Origin: Methanolobus halotolerans
Lineage (GTDB): Archaea > Halobacteriota > Methanosarcinia > Methanosarcinales > Methanosarcinaceae
Assembly (NCBI RefSeq): GCF_004745425.1
Contig: NZ_PGGK01000004.1
Coordinates: forward strand, 1 to 64,000
Direction of reading: 5' to 3'
DNA length: 64,000 bases
Shown in pieces: positions 9,402 through 18,811 of the stretch (position 1 is the stretch's first letter; every line of letters starts with the position of its first letter). The position numbers and the translations under genes are program-made. The notes beneath the pieces were generated by a model that saw nothing but the letters and a program-made list of their open reading frames with translations, did not search any database and was not told where the DNA came from.

Positions 9402-9537
9402 ACCTCAGGCCTCTTGTTTGTTCGTCTTTTTAGAGAGGCAAATATACTGTATGTAGTACTGGTATATATGTAAATAGTAAGCGGGGTGAAAGTATTTATG
9501 CTTTACAGAATACGGGTTTTCATATTTAAACATGAAA

Positions 9538-11784
9538 TCATTCCCTGATTAGCTTTCTTAAAGAGAGTTTAAGTTTCCTTGCTTTTTTCTGAACTATACT
9601 ACTCACACCTTCTGAAGAGAACGGTTTATATTTCTTGATAATTAATGCGGGACCTTCATATCTTCTGGCAAGCACATAAGGAATATCACCTATTAAAGAG
9701 AAACTGAACCTCCTGCTCGAATCACCCATTATCAGCAGATCACCGTCATCAAGGAAATCAAGAATTGCAGCTTCAGCTGATGGATTTTCCTTCAGATACG
9801 AGTTAACACTTAAGAGCGAACGGTCTTTGGTGATCTCCTCAAGATCACTAAGATAGTCAGCTTTCGTATCTTCATCCGTATTCGGCTTTATCACCCTTAT
9901 AACATGAAGTGGTGCACCTGTATTCTTTGACAACCTTTTTGCAAGATGCATACCGTAAAGAGAGTTCTCCTTTCCATTATACGCAACAACTATTCGATTT
10001 ATATTATTTGGGAGATATCCGCTTAGTACAAGAATATTGTTGTTTGCGGATGATAACACCTGGTTTGCAACAGTCCCCGGAGAAGGATGGAAACGATTGA
10101 CCTCATGCCACCCTATTATAATGAAATCGACATTCTCGGCATCGGCCTGCTCAACAATGGAATTCGTGATACTGTGATCAAAGGATATTATATATTCTCT
10201 TTCATGACCAACTATTACGGGAAACTTCTCGAATTTCTCCCGGAGCACACTATCCACAGCAAGCTTTTTTGCATGGAATGCATCCTTTGCCGCCGTAAGA
10301 CTGGTCTGCTGAGGAACTTTTATCACATTGAGCCCTATTATCGCGTCACCCAGATGGTCCGCAAGGTACAATAGATCAATTTCATGCCTTGGATTTGCCA
10401 GAGGCACAAGTATCTTGATCTTAGAGCTGTCTTTAAGGGGAGCGGGGTGGATATTGTTTTCCAGAACATCGAAAATGTTGTATTTAGGAAAAGCCTTTCC
10501 TTTGCAATAAGAATCATACCATACCAACCCCGCAATTATCACAAGCACTGCGAACACCATAGGCAAAATACCCATCGTAGGTAACAGAGATACACTGAAG
10601 ACAATGCCTATGATCTGGGTATAAGGATAAAATGGATCTTTGAAGGAAGGTTTGTATCCTTCAATTGATCGTTTCCTCAGTATGATCACAGAGGAATTGA
10701 TCAGAACAAATATCAGTATATTGAAAGTACTCCCGAGCTTTGCCAGTTGTTCCACATTGAATAATATCAATAATAACAGCATTATAAATCCCGTGACCAG
10801 GATAGCACGATAAGGAGTATCATACTTTTCATGTATTTCGACAAACCATCTGGGTATCAGGTCATCCCTCCCCATGGCAAAAGGAAACCTGGAAGAAGAG
10901 AGGATAGCAGCGTTAGCTGTAGACAGCGTGGCAAGTAAACCAGCAATCACGATGAGCACTTTCCCGGCATCTCCTGCCATCATCTGTGAAACATCTACCA
11001 GGGGAGTATAGGTATTGAGAGATTGCTCCAGCGTTAAAGTACCGCTTACAACGATCATAACCCCTACATAAATGAGAGTCACAACACCCACTGATGCAAT
11101 CAAAGCACGTGGAAGATTCTTGGATGGTTCCTTCACCTCCTCCGATATAGCTGCAAGCTGCGTTATTCCAAGGAAAGAGATGAAAATAAGTCCGGTAGTA
11201 GCAAATACTGATTCATGTCCAAAGGGCATGAAAGGGGTGAATCGGTCATAATCGAACATAAAGAGACCTTTTATGATAAACGCAGTAAGGATCAGAAGCA
11301 GGAAAATAACAATGATATTCTGGAACGAACCGCTGCTTCGTGCTCCCCGGTAATTTATGAAGAGCAGAAACAAACCGGCACCTATAGCAGTTACCATGAC
11401 AGGTATGGGAATCAGTACAAAGAGGTAATCAGCCAGACCTATAAGTGCAAAAGAACCTTTGAACACCAGTGCAAGCCATGCACCAAATCCGATGACTGCA
11501 CCAAAAGCTGCACCCATGGCCCTGCTAATGAAATAGTAGCTCCCGCCTGCTTTCGGCATGCCGGTGGCAAGTTCAGACATGCTTATAGCGGTTGCCATCG
11601 AGATAATACCCCCCAGCAGGAAAGAAAGTATAGCTGCGGGGCCTGCTGCAGATATTGCCAGTCCGGGCAATATGAATATGCCCGCGCCTATCATGGTGCC
11701 TGTTCCGATGGCGAAGGTCTGAAAGAAACCCAGACTGCGTCCGAGACTTTCTTTAGTTCTGATTGTTCCCATTAGATACCCCAT
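9538..11784 (-). CDS. APC-superfamily permease fused to universal-stress (UspA) domains
   Basis: 748 residues. Residues about 15-440 contain around 12 hydrophobic helices with the APC signature GTMIGAGIFILPG in helix 1 and ATAISMSELATGMPKAGG in helix 2, so this is an amino acid or cation/amino acid transporter of the inner membrane. The last 300 residues are soluble and contain two UspA-like repeats (IKILVPLANPRHEID... and NRIVVAYNGKENSLYGMHLAKRL, shown in part), with LLIMGDSSRR resembling the ATP-binding loop. Such fusions are common in archaea; the Usp part may regulate transport. The Met at residue 5 is an alternative start. Confidence 0.85.
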   Translation of the reverse strand: MGYLMGTIRTKESLGRSLGFFQTFAIGTGTMIGAGIFILPGLAISAAGPAAILSFLLGGIISMATAISMSELATGMPKAGGSYYFISRAMGAAFGAVIGFGAWLALVFKGSFALIGLADYLFVLIPIPVMVTAIGAGLFLLFINYRGARSSGSFQNIIVIFLLLILTAFIIKGLFMFDYDRFTPFMPFGHESVFATTGLIFISFLGITQLAAISEEVKEPSKNLPRALIASVGVVTLIYVGVMIVVSGTLTLEQSLNTYTPLVDVSQMMAGDAGKVLIVIAGLLATLSTANAAILSSSRFPFAMGRDDLIPRWFVEIHEKYDTPYRAILVTGFIMLLLLILFNVEQLAKLGSTFNILIFVLINSSVIILRKRSIEGYKPSFKDPFYPYTQIIGIVFSVSLLPTMGILPMVFAVLVIIAGLVWYDSYCKGKAFPKYNIFDVLENNIHPAPLKDSSKIKILVPLANPRHEIDLLYLADHLGDAIIGLNVIKVPQQTSLTAAKDAFHAKKLAVDSVLREKFEKFPVIVGHEREYIISFDHSITNSIVEQADAENVDFIIIGWHEVNRFHPSPGTVANQVLSSANNNILVLSGYLPNNINRIVVAYNGKENSLYGMHLAKRLSKNTGAPLHVIRVIKPNTDEDTKADYLSDLEEITKDRSLLSVNSYLKENPSAEAAILDFLDDGDLLIMGDSSRRFSFSLIGDIPYVLARRYEGPALIIKKYKPFSSEGVSSIVQKKARKLKLSLRKLIRE

Positions 11785-12096
11785 ATTGAGTCGAAATATG
11801 CATCATGATAACCTGTAAAGAGTAACATAGTATAGTTAGGATTTAATTCGATTGATATTCGGATGGTAAATAGCAATTATGTTAATATGTAAGTGGTCAA
11901 ATTAGTATAAAAAAGTCACTATATTCCATTTCATTTCCCAATGATCATTTCCCATGATGATTCTTCGTACTCACACCTAAATTATTCAGATTCCTGCCCT
12001 CTCGCACAATGTTTAAAATAGAAAAACATGATTAATGATACTTACGCAATAAAAAGCATATCTTAATGTAATGTAACTATAATTTGAGTGATACAA
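11785..12096. promoter_or_regulatory. Divergent promoter region between permease and aldolase
   Basis: 312 bases of AT-rich sequence without a credible gene. It must serve the permease on the minus strand and the aldolase on the plus strand. A GAGTGAT ribosome site lies at 12086-12092 just before the aldolase ATG at 12097. AT-rich TATA-like stretches are present on both strands but no single one stands out. Confidence 0.35.
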
Positions 12097-13020
12097 ATGG
12101 TCTCAATTAGGGAAGAAGATGTAAAGATACCTTTAGACGTTCCCCTGGCAGTTCGTGAAACATACCTTCAGAATTATATGGAAATCACAAAGGGAACAGG
12201 GAGAATGATGCTTTTCGCCGGTGATCAGAAAGTTGAGCACCTGAATGATGATTTTTTCGGGGAGGGTATACCTGCGGACGATAATGAACCAGAACACCTT
12301 TTCAGGATCGCCTCTAAGGGCAAGATAGGTGTTTTTGCCACGCAGCTTGGCCTTATTGCAAGATATGGCATGGACTATGCTGATGTACCTTACCTTGTAA
12401 AGATGAATTCAAAATCACACCTGGTAAAAACAAAACAGATGGACCCCTTCAGCAATGAGTGGTATGACATCGAGCAGGTAGCTGAATTCCGCAAGAATAG
12501 CGGGCTTAAGATATTGGGAATTGGATATACGATCTACCTTGGAAGCGAATTTGAAGCGGACATGCTTAACCAGGCAGCACAACTCATATACAATGCACAC
12601 AAATACGGCCTGATAACAGTACTCTGGATATACCCGAGAGGAGCTGCAGTAATGGATGAGAAGGACCCGCATCTTATAGCAGGGGCCACTGGTGTTGGTG
12701 CAACTCTCAATTCTGATTTCGTAAAGGTCAATTACCCCCGAAAAGAGGGCGAGAGATCCGAAGAGGTCTTCAAGGAAGCAGTACTGGCTGCCGGAAGGAC
12801 AAAGGTTGTCTGTGCCGGAGGCTCCAGTGACGAATGTGAATCGTTCCTGAATAAACTGCACAAACAGATACACATAAGCGGCGCCCATGGTAATGCAACC
12901 GGAAGGAACATACACCAGAAAACACTTGATGAAGCCGTCAGCATGTGTAATGCGATCTATGCCATCACCATCGAGGATGCATCCGTAGAAGAAGCATTGA
13001 ACATATACAGAAATAAGTAA
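12097..13020 (+). CDS. Archaeal class I fructose-bisphosphate aldolase-like enzyme (DeoC/LacD family)
   Basis: About 307 residues from the ATG at 12097, chosen because GAGTGA lies just upstream; GTG at 12088 is in frame. The motif GDQKVEHLN and the barrel segments LWIYPRGAAV, GATGVGATLNSDFVKVNYPR and VVCAGGSS match archaeal aldolases that use a Schiff-base lysine; the Lys in FVKVNY is the likely one. The role would be cleavage or formation of fructose 1,6-bisphosphate in gluconeogenesis, though related proteins make aromatic-acid precursors. Single gene, with a terminator hairpin at 13066-13090. Confidence 0.82.
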   Translation: MVSIREEDVKIPLDVPLAVRETYLQNYMEITKGTGRMMLFAGDQKVEHLNDDFFGEGIPADDNEPEHLFRIASKGKIGVFATQLGLIARYGMDYADVPYLVKMNSKSHLVKTKQMDPFSNEWYDIEQVAEFRKNSGLKILGIGYTIYLGSEFEADMLNQAAQLIYNAHKYGLITVLWIYPRGAAVMDEKDPHLIAGATGVGATLNSDFVKVNYPRKEGERSEEVFKEAVLAAGRTKVVCAGGSSDECESFLNKLHKQIHISGAHGNATGRNIHQKTLDEAVSMCNAIYAITIEDASVEEALNIYRNK

Positions 13021-13065
13021 TCGCTTCAGGATACATCCATATCCTTTTTCACAGGATTTTAAATC

Positions 13066-13090
13066 ACGGTTTTCAGTAAATGAGAACCGT
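13066..13090 (+). terminator. Hairpin followed by T-rich run after the aldolase gene
   Basis: ACGGTTTTC (13066-13074) pairs with GAGAACCGT (13082-13090) around a 7-nt loop (one G-T pair), and a T-rich stretch follows to about 13106. The position 46 bases after the aldolase stop fits transcription termination. Archaeal termination depends mainly on the T run, so the hairpin role is an inference. Confidence 0.5.
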
Positions 13091-13206
13091 TTGTTTCCTT
13101 ATTTTCAGACGGTTGTATGCAACCCACCGTGGCAATGCCCGGGTTGAAAATACATAAAGAAGCAGTACGAATGACCGGGCCCTGCCAGCCTGTAAAAAAT
13201 AAAGAA

Positions 13207-13794
13207 TTAGTTACAGCCACACTCAAAATCAAAACCAAGCAGGAATGTACCAGTGCCGTGTATGTTCTGAAGTCCCAGCCTTTCCTTGATATATTCATCA
13301 CTGGGCGGAGAAGGTGAAGCAAGTGTTGCGTTACAAACCTCGGGAAGCTCTTCAACCTCCGAACATGTTTTTGGAGGGAGAACAACTATAAGAGGATTCA
13401 TTTTGCCATCCACACGTTTCAGTACACTTATATCGTAAATAACAATATTACCTATTACAAGGTTGGTTTTGCAGGTTTTGAACTCTTCAAGCTTTGCCTC
13501 GTCCTCTATATCCTCACCGACAACGCAACCCTCATGCATCAGGATAACGTTTGGTCCGGCAGGCCATTTGAAATCCATATTTGTAGTGAAGGCAAATATG
13601 ACATCGTTATTCAGGACCTGTTTAACACCTTTATTGTCTCCTCTCCCAAGACCCATGAGAGTCATCTCATCAGCCTTCTTTTCAAGTTCCCTTATAGTCT
13701 CACGGTCCTCTTCTGTCAGAATAAGGGCATCACCCACACCTTGTATTTTTTCCATACAAGAACTTACCTGTTCAATTATATCATCGCGCTGCAT
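13207..13794 (-). CDS. Unidentified protein with cysteine-containing C terminus
   Basis: 195 residues from the ATG at 13794, preferred over 13827 because GAGGG lies about 7 bases upstream. I do not recognise the family. It is soluble, with an N-terminal helical half (EQVSSCMEKIQGVGDAL, EEDRETIRELEKKADE) and a more beta-rich half. Cysteines occur at CVVGED, CKTN, CSEVEELPEVC and the terminal ECGC, enough for a metal or Fe-S site, but spacing fits no motif I know. It lies between the aldolase and the second RPA operon. Confidence 0.5.
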   Translation of the reverse strand: MQRDDIIEQVSSCMEKIQGVGDALILTEEDRETIRELEKKADEMTLMGLGRGDNKGVKQVLNNDVIFAFTTNMDFKWPAGPNVILMHEGCVVGEDIEDEAKLEEFKTCKTNLVIGNIVIYDISVLKRVDGKMNPLIVVLPPKTCSEVEELPEVCNATLASPSPPSDEYIKERLGLQNIHGTGTFLLGFDFECGCN

Positions 13795-13909
13795 GATCAA
13801 CCCTCGTACCTTAAGCATAGTTGACAAAATTTAATGATTCCTGAATTAATATTTATGTATATTTAAGTATGGCGGGCGCTTGCCAAAATAGATAAGCATC
13901 CGGCCTATA

Positions 13910-14794
13910 TCAAAGGACCAGCCTCAGAAAACCTACTTTCGGTTCATAGATATGACCTCTTGAAAGAAGGGAACGCACAGCCGAATCCACAGCATCTACA
14001 GGCATATCCTTTGAATTAGCTTCCCTGACCAGTACTGAATACTCCAAACCTTTGCCTTCATTCATTCCCTCTAGAATGTGCAGTATCAGATCTTCTGCAT
14101 CTGACTGGGACCCTGTCCGGGAAGAAAATCCTTTTTCAATCGTCACCAGAGCATTCCGGACATTCTCTTTCAGATCCTTCAGATAAGCCAGGTCCGTATG
14201 ATAGTAATCCAATGCAAGGCAGATCCCCTCTCTGATATTAGAAGAAACATCTCCGCCAGACAGGAATTCAACGATCTCGGTCTCTTTCATATCCGATGAA
14301 AGAATATCCTCAAAGACATCCAGACGGTCAAGCGTCAGCCTTGCGGTCTCAACAACCCATCGATTACGGATATCTTCATTAGCATGGTTGATCTCCTCTG
14401 GACGGATGGAGACAAAAACCGAACCATCCCCGGGCTCATACGAACGGACCTTTCCGACTATCGTCACATATGATGGGACCTCAACAGTTGACAGGAACAC
14501 AGATGCTTCCGGTTGATAGCTTCCCGAATATACTGTAAATGTGCCAGTGGGATCGGAGATACGTGCTTTCCACAGTTCCTTTTCCACACCTTTCTGGTTA
14601 CCTATATCCTCTACCTCAGTTACAACTCCTGCTATGAAAAGACGGTTAACTTTAGCGCCTGCTTTAGTGACAAGGAAATTGGGGGAATGCAGGTCATGTT
14701 CACTCGATCGGTCATCACCCGGGCTGACCTGGAAGCGTGCATCATTGAATTCCCTGGCAAATAATCTGTGAGCCATCTCTCTTTCAGCCATCAT
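13910..14794 (-). CDS. RPA-associated protein, second, extended copy
   Basis: 294 residues. The N-terminal 160 residues repeat the OB fold of the protein at 7899-8465 (VNRLFIAGVVTEVEDIGN, WKARISDPTGTFTVYSGSYQPEA, VTIVGKVRSYE). The extra C-terminal part is helical and ends in a winged-helix-like segment (LVREANSKDMPVDAVDSAV, LLSRGHIYEPKVGFLRL) that resembles the C-terminal winged helix of eukaryotic RPA32. The start overlaps the upstream rpa gene by 11 bases, so the pair is co-translated. It probably joins the three-OB RPA in a heteromeric complex. Confidence 0.85.
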   Translation of the reverse strand: MMAEREMAHRLFAREFNDARFQVSPGDDRSSEHDLHSPNFLVTKAGAKVNRLFIAGVVTEVEDIGNQKGVEKELWKARISDPTGTFTVYSGSYQPEASVFLSTVEVPSYVTIVGKVRSYEPGDGSVFVSIRPEEINHANEDIRNRWVVETARLTLDRLDVFEDILSSDMKETEIVEFLSGGDVSSNIREGICLALDYYHTDLAYLKDLKENVRNALVTIEKGFSSRTGSQSDAEDLILHILEGMNEGKGLEYSVLVREANSKDMPVDAVDSAVRSLLSRGHIYEPKVGFLRLVL

Positions 14795-16097
14795 TGATCA
14801 CCTTCTCATCGATCCCTTCAATTAATGATCCGACCTTTTGCTTCAGGTCATAATCAGGATACCATGCAGACTTTGCTACAAGAGTCGCACCAAACTCGTT
14901 CCGTGAGGAGTTACCCCTCACTGCAATATATTTCCCGGTAAGTTTGTGCCTCATATCCTCGAATACCACATCCCGGGAGATCGAGTCAAGGACCATCTTT
15001 TCGGCCTCATACATGCTTTTACCATATATGGCCTCCGATAACCCACTATTCAGCATCACATGTACCGAACCTGTACCATCATCAAGAATTAATTTCATAC
15101 GCATATCCGTAACACAATCCACCTGGCCATGAGCCCGGCAATTTGACTTTTGTGTTACCCGGTTACATACAGGACAACGCTCTATCATCCCTGAACCGGG
15201 CCTTACAGAAAGTATATCACCAATAACTATTATGTCGAACAAACCGTTATTTTCAAGGACCCTTGCAACAGACAATGGTTCAGGCACTTTACTTGCTGTT
15301 TCCAGAGTGAAAGGGACATCATATGGCTGTTCGACCAGTTCTATAGTCGTACCCTCATTGAAATTGATCGACGGAACTCCCCTGAAGACCCTGACTGCTG
15401 CATTTTCAAACCTGATAAAACTGCCTATATCAATACCTTTGAGTGGTATCCATGAAGTAAACGGGAGTTTGCCAGTCTCGTCTGCTAACACACCTTCGAT
15501 TATAGTTTGCACCCTGCCTTTCAGAGAGACATCCCTGTGATACATCTCAATTATAACTACAAAGGAACTCGCAAGCACATCAACAGAAGATACATCCCGG
15601 AGTTTCTTAGGACCTGATAGAGATGACATATCGATTTCTTCCATGTAGTCGTCCGGTAACTTCTCTACTACCGAGCGTTTACCAAAATAAAGTTCTGTCC
15701 GGTTGTTCCACATCCTTACATATGCGTTCTTGATCCTTACAATATTTCCTGCTTTGAGAGACATATCATCCCAGCAGGTAAAAGAACATATTCCCGTAGT
15801 GTCACCAAAAGAACCGGAGAAAATGGTCCGGTGCTCATCTTTGACAACAACCTTTTTCTCTTCGATGTTTATGATGCGACCGATTATCTCAAATCCGCTC
15901 ATTCCTGCGACCAGATCCCTTACATGAATAGCTGACGGGGATCTCAGCATGAATTTGTTGATTACGGTCCTTTTTGCTTCTTCCAGGGGAACCTTAAAAC
16001 TCAGCAGTTTTTCCAGTTCCGCCCTTATCTCTTCCTTATATTCATTCCCAAGCGCCCTGCTTAATTCCTCTACATGGAGCGCAGTTCTCTCATCCAT
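14784..16097 (-). CDS. Replication protein A, three-OB form with zinc ribbon
   Basis: 437 residues. After an N-terminal helical segment there are three OB folds: about 65-150 (FEIIGRIINIEEKKVVVKD), about 185-265 (VSLKGRVQTIIEGVLADE) and about 290-420, the last with a zinc ribbon CPVC-x8-CRAH. It is longer than the two-OB RPA at 8466-9401, so the window encodes two distinct RPA types. Function: single-stranded DNA binding in replication, repair and recombination. It forms an operon with the extended RPA-associated gene. Confidence 0.88.
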   Translation of the reverse strand: MDERTALHVEELSRALGNEYKEEIRAELEKLLSFKVPLEEAKRTVINKFMLRSPSAIHVRDLVAGMSGFEIIGRIINIEEKKVVVKDEHRTIFSGSFGDTTGICSFTCWDDMSLKAGNIVRIKNAYVRMWNNRTELYFGKRSVVEKLPDDYMEEIDMSSLSGPKKLRDVSSVDVLASSFVVIIEMYHRDVSLKGRVQTIIEGVLADETGKLPFTSWIPLKGIDIGSFIRFENAAVRVFRGVPSINFNEGTTIELVEQPYDVPFTLETASKVPEPLSVARVLENNGLFDIIVIGDILSVRPGSGMIERCPVCNRVTQKSNCRAHGQVDCVTDMRMKLILDDGTGSVHVMLNSGLSEAIYGKSMYEAEKMVLDSISRDVVFEDMRHKLTGKYIAVRGNSSRNEFGATLVAKSAWYPDYDLKQKVGSLIEGIDEKVINDG

Positions 16098-16293
16098 AAT
16101 GATCTCCGTTTCAGAAAGAAGGTTAGTATGCTTTAGAATATCCGGTTATCAGCAATAAACATAACCAAACACTTGAAGTACACCAAATAATCCCTGGAAG
16201 AAAAATATATCAAGTATCAAACAGCACTTGTTCTGTGGAGTGGTGTTTGGAGAGAGTGTGCAGACACTACCTTCATGAATGGAGGTAAGATCA

Positions 16294-16728
16294 ATGCCAA
16301 AACTTGCAATAGTATACTTAAGTACCCAGGGGAATACAAAGATGATGGCCGAGGCCATCGCAGAAGGTGCAACGGAACGTCACGTGGATGTGAAGACAGA
16401 GAATTTCTACGAATGGGACCCCAGGGATGCGGCGCAATATGACGCCATTGCGATTGGTTCTTCAACTTTTTATTATACAATGCTTGAGCCTATAGCGAAG
16501 TTCATTGACAAACTTGTTGAGGCCGGAGTCAAAGGTAAGTTAGGGGCAGCTTTCGGATCCTATGGATGGAGCGGAGAAGCGCCTGTAAAGATTGCCGAGA
16601 AACTGCGTCAGGGAGGGATGGAAGTGATCGACCCGGTGCTGAGGATCCAGCACAGGCCGACAGAAAAAGACCTCTTTGAGTGCAACCGCCTTGGAAAGGA
16701 CCTTGCTGAGAAGATGAAACACAGGTGA
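16294..16728 (+). CDS. Flavodoxin-like protein (FprA C-terminal-domain type)
   Basis: 144 residues from the ATG at 16294. The in-frame ATG at 16279 belongs to ATGGAGG, which is the ribosome site of the real start. The FMN phosphate-binding loop is STQGNTK near residue 11; further flavodoxin segments are IAIGSSTFYY and GAAFGSYGWSGEA. The last is typical of the flavodoxin domain of A-type flavoproteins, here without the diiron domain. It likely carries electrons with FMN in the cytosol; partner unknown. It lies divergent from the three-OB rpa operon. Confidence 0.85.
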   Translation: MPKLAIVYLSTQGNTKMMAEAIAEGATERHVDVKTENFYEWDPRDAAQYDAIAIGSSTFYYTMLEPIAKFIDKLVEAGVKGKLGAAFGSYGWSGEAPVKIAEKLRQGGMEVIDPVLRIQHRPTEKDLFECNRLGKDLAEKMKHR

Positions 16729-16884
16729 TCCCCCCCCTGATGCCCGATCCCTGAAACCAGGTTATGAGAAAATAACCAACATGATAGCCGATTATATTTA
16801 GCATGGGATAAATATGTATTAAATGCATATATTGAACACTGATATAAGATTAAACATATTTATATATCTTATTTACCAATTAAC

Positions 16885-16892
16885 TTATATAC
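16885..16892 (+). promoter_or_regulatory. Probable TATA box of the histone gene
   Basis: TTATATAC lies 42-49 bases before the histone ATG, which leaves a short leader containing AGAGGGA as ribosome site. A second TATA-like stretch (TTTATATATC) lies at 16859-16868. Both are typical archaeal promoter elements; which one is used cannot be told from sequence. Confidence 0.5.
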
Positions 16893-16933
16893 AATGCTCC
16901 ATTAGATGAAGTAAGTTTAATAGAGGGATATTT

Positions 16934-17146
16934 ATGACAATAATACCATTTGCACCCATTGAAAGGGTAATAAGGAATGCTGGTGCTCAGAGAGTGAGCG
17001 AATCAGCCGCTATAGCCCTTACAGAGATACTTGAGTCATACGGGCTAGAGATATCAAGAGAAGCGATCAAACTGGCAGACCACGCCGGAAGGAAAACCGT
17101 AAAGTCAGAAGATATCAAACTCGCAAAAGAGATGCTTGACAAATAA
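16934..17146 (+). CDS. Archaeal histone
   Basis: 70 residues, a single histone fold. FAPIERVIRNAGAQRVSESA is the N-terminal helix with the usual P-x-ERVIRxAGA pattern, and KTVKSEDIKLAKEMLDK closes helix 3. Archaeal histones of this kind form dimers and longer nucleoprotein fibres that wrap DNA. The gene is monocistronic with AT-rich promoter sequence and an AGGGA ribosome site upstream. A T-rich stretch with an AGGC/GCCT hairpin near 17194-17213 may terminate it. Confidence 0.96.
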   Translation: MTIIPFAPIERVIRNAGAQRVSESAAIALTEILESYGLEISREAIKLADHAGRKTVKSEDIKLAKEMLDK

Positions 17147-17336
17147 GTGCTCAACTCTTGCTTTATATGGTTCTGGAATCAGGCACACCTTTTTTGCCTG
17201 TAAATCCTAGATATCCGGGCGATAATTAGAGTTAGCAATAATTGAGAGAGATATTGTCAGATATTGGATATATTTGCTATTTTTGTCTCATATATGGCGG
17301 TTTGATAGGTTTTTTACAGAGCTCTTTTTTCTGAAT

Positions 17337-17852
17337 TTATATATTGCCTGATAAAAGGTCAATTACACTTATACCCGTCACTGTAACAAAGCTGACTATC
17401 AGACCCGCTACCATAACACCTGCAAGTACTGCAGGAAAAGCATGCTTGAATCGTATCCCGAAAACAAAGGCTGCTGCGCAACCAGTCCATGCACCTGTTA
17501 CCGGAAGGGGAATTGCTACGAAAAGTGTCAGTGCAAGAATACCATACTTCTCAAATCTTTCAGTATGATTGCGACGGGTACGTTCGAACAGCCATGAGAA
17601 AAACATGTCGAATAACCGGTACTTCCTAAGATAAGTGGAAACAGGCTCAAGGAAAAGGAGCAGAGGGATGACAGGCAGCATATTCCCCAGCACGGCAAGT
17701 AAATATGCAGATGCAGGGCTCATCCCGTATACTCCTATAGCAACCGGAATTGCACCTCTTAGCTCGGCGACCGGCAAGGTGCTGATGATTATCGTTGCCA
17801 GCCAGTCGGGAACAGAACTCAGCAATTCAAGAAGCTGATGTTCAAAGGGCAT
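17337..17852 (-). CDS. Small multidrug-export-type membrane protein (COG2426 family)
   Basis: 171 residues, hydrophobic, with about four to five membrane helices and the family segment LPVAELRGAIPVAIGVYG near residues 26-44 and FVAIPLPVTGAWTGCAAAF further on. The family is annotated as small multidrug export protein, but transport has not been shown for archaeal members. Its start overlaps the stop of rfcS (TAATG), so the two are translationally coupled, without an obvious functional link. Confidence 0.8.
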   Translation of the reverse strand: MPFEHQLLELLSSVPDWLATIIISTLPVAELRGAIPVAIGVYGMSPASAYLLAVLGNMLPVIPLLLFLEPVSTYLRKYRLFDMFFSWLFERTRRNHTERFEKYGILALTLFVAIPLPVTGAWTGCAAAFVFGIRFKHAFPAVLAGVMVAGLIVSFVTVTGISVIDLLSGNI

Positions 17853-18811
17853 TACTGCTCCGTCCCGGATAGTGCAAAGTGAGCAAGGAGCGATTCAAGC
17901 TGGATTCTCTCATTGGCACCTTCGGTCAGCCTGAAATCAACCTCGGCGATGATATCCACAAGCTCGACCATTTTCCTCTCAGGTATGCCCATATCGAACA
18001 TAGCCCTGTATATCTGACCGACCACATCCTCGCCTGAAAGTCCCTGTATTAGTAGAAAGCTGTCCAGATGCTTTCTTGCAGCTGTGAAATTGCCTGAAAG
18101 GGCTGTTTCGATCAGTTCACGGACCTGCTCCGGACGTGCTGTCGCCGTGATCTTATAAATGGCGTCCTTGTGGATCGTATCGACAATCAATGCAGCAGCC
18201 TGAAGAGCATTAATGGCTTTTCTCATATCCCCCTGAGCCACGTATTTGATGGCATCCACACCGTCCTCGGCAATATCCAGCCCCTCATTGGCAGCCACAA
18301 AACGCACACGTCCAGCAACGGCTTCGTCGGAAAGGGGGCGGAACCTGTATACAGCGCACCTTGACTGTATAGGTTCTATTATCTTTGACGAATAGTTACA
18401 TGAAAGAATAAAACGACAATTATTGGTATAACGCTCCATGGTTCGCCTGAGGGCCGACTGGGCATCCGACGTCAGCGCATCGGCCTCATCCAGGAAGATT
18501 ATCTTGAAATCAGCCCCACCGATAGGAGAGGTCTTCGCGAAATTCTTGATCTTGGTCCTTACAATATCTATTCCACGCTCATCAGAAGCATTCAGCTCTG
18601 TGAAATTCTCCCGCCACGATTCAGCAAAGAGCTCACGTGCAATCGACACAGCAGTAGCAGTCTTTCCCACACCAGGAGGACCGGAGAACAAAAGATGAGG
18701 CAGATTCCTTGTTTTAATATAGGATCTTAACCTTTCAACGGTCTCACTCTGACCTACCACATCATCAAGTTTAAAAGGCCTGTACTTCTCAATCCATATC
18801 TCTTCTTTAAT
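17852..18811 (-). CDS. rfcS: Replication factor C small subunit, apparent ATT start
   Basis: About 319 residues. AAA+ clamp loader that loads PCNA on primed DNA. Visible are Walker A GPPGVGKT, Walker B IIFLDEAD, SRC in PIQSRCAVYRF and the C-terminal collar. The family N terminus IWIEKYRPFKLDDVVGQ is encoded upstream of the first GTG (18760), so that GTG cannot be the true start. Extending upstream gives ATT at 18811 six bases after GGAGGG, with no in-frame ATG, GTG or TTG nearby, and MKEEIWIEKYRP would then be the expected start. I therefore propose ATT initiation. The gene is coupled to the downstream membrane protein. Confidence 0.9.
   Translation of the reverse strand: MKEEIWIEKYRPFKLDDVVGQSETVERLRSYIKTRNLPHLLFSGPPGVGKTATAVSIARELFAESWRENFTELNASDERGIDIVRTKIKNFAKTSPIGGADFKIIFLDEADALTSDAQSALRRTMERYTNNCRFILSCNYSSKIIEPIQSRCAVYRFRPLSDEAVAGRVRFVAANEGLDIAEDGVDAIKYVAQGDMRKAINALQAAALIVDTIHKDAIYKITATARPEQVRELIETALSGNFTAARKHLDSFLLIQGLSGEDVVGQIYRAMFDMGIPERKMVELVDIIAEVDFRLTEGANERIQLESLLAHFALSGTEQ

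Noticed and set aside
11215-11775. 186-codon open frame on the plus strand
   Set aside because: Antisense to the APC permease helices; composition is that of a shadow frame.
18760-18811. GTG at 18760 as rfcS start
   Set aside because: It would remove the conserved IWIEKYRP segment that all small RFC subunits have.
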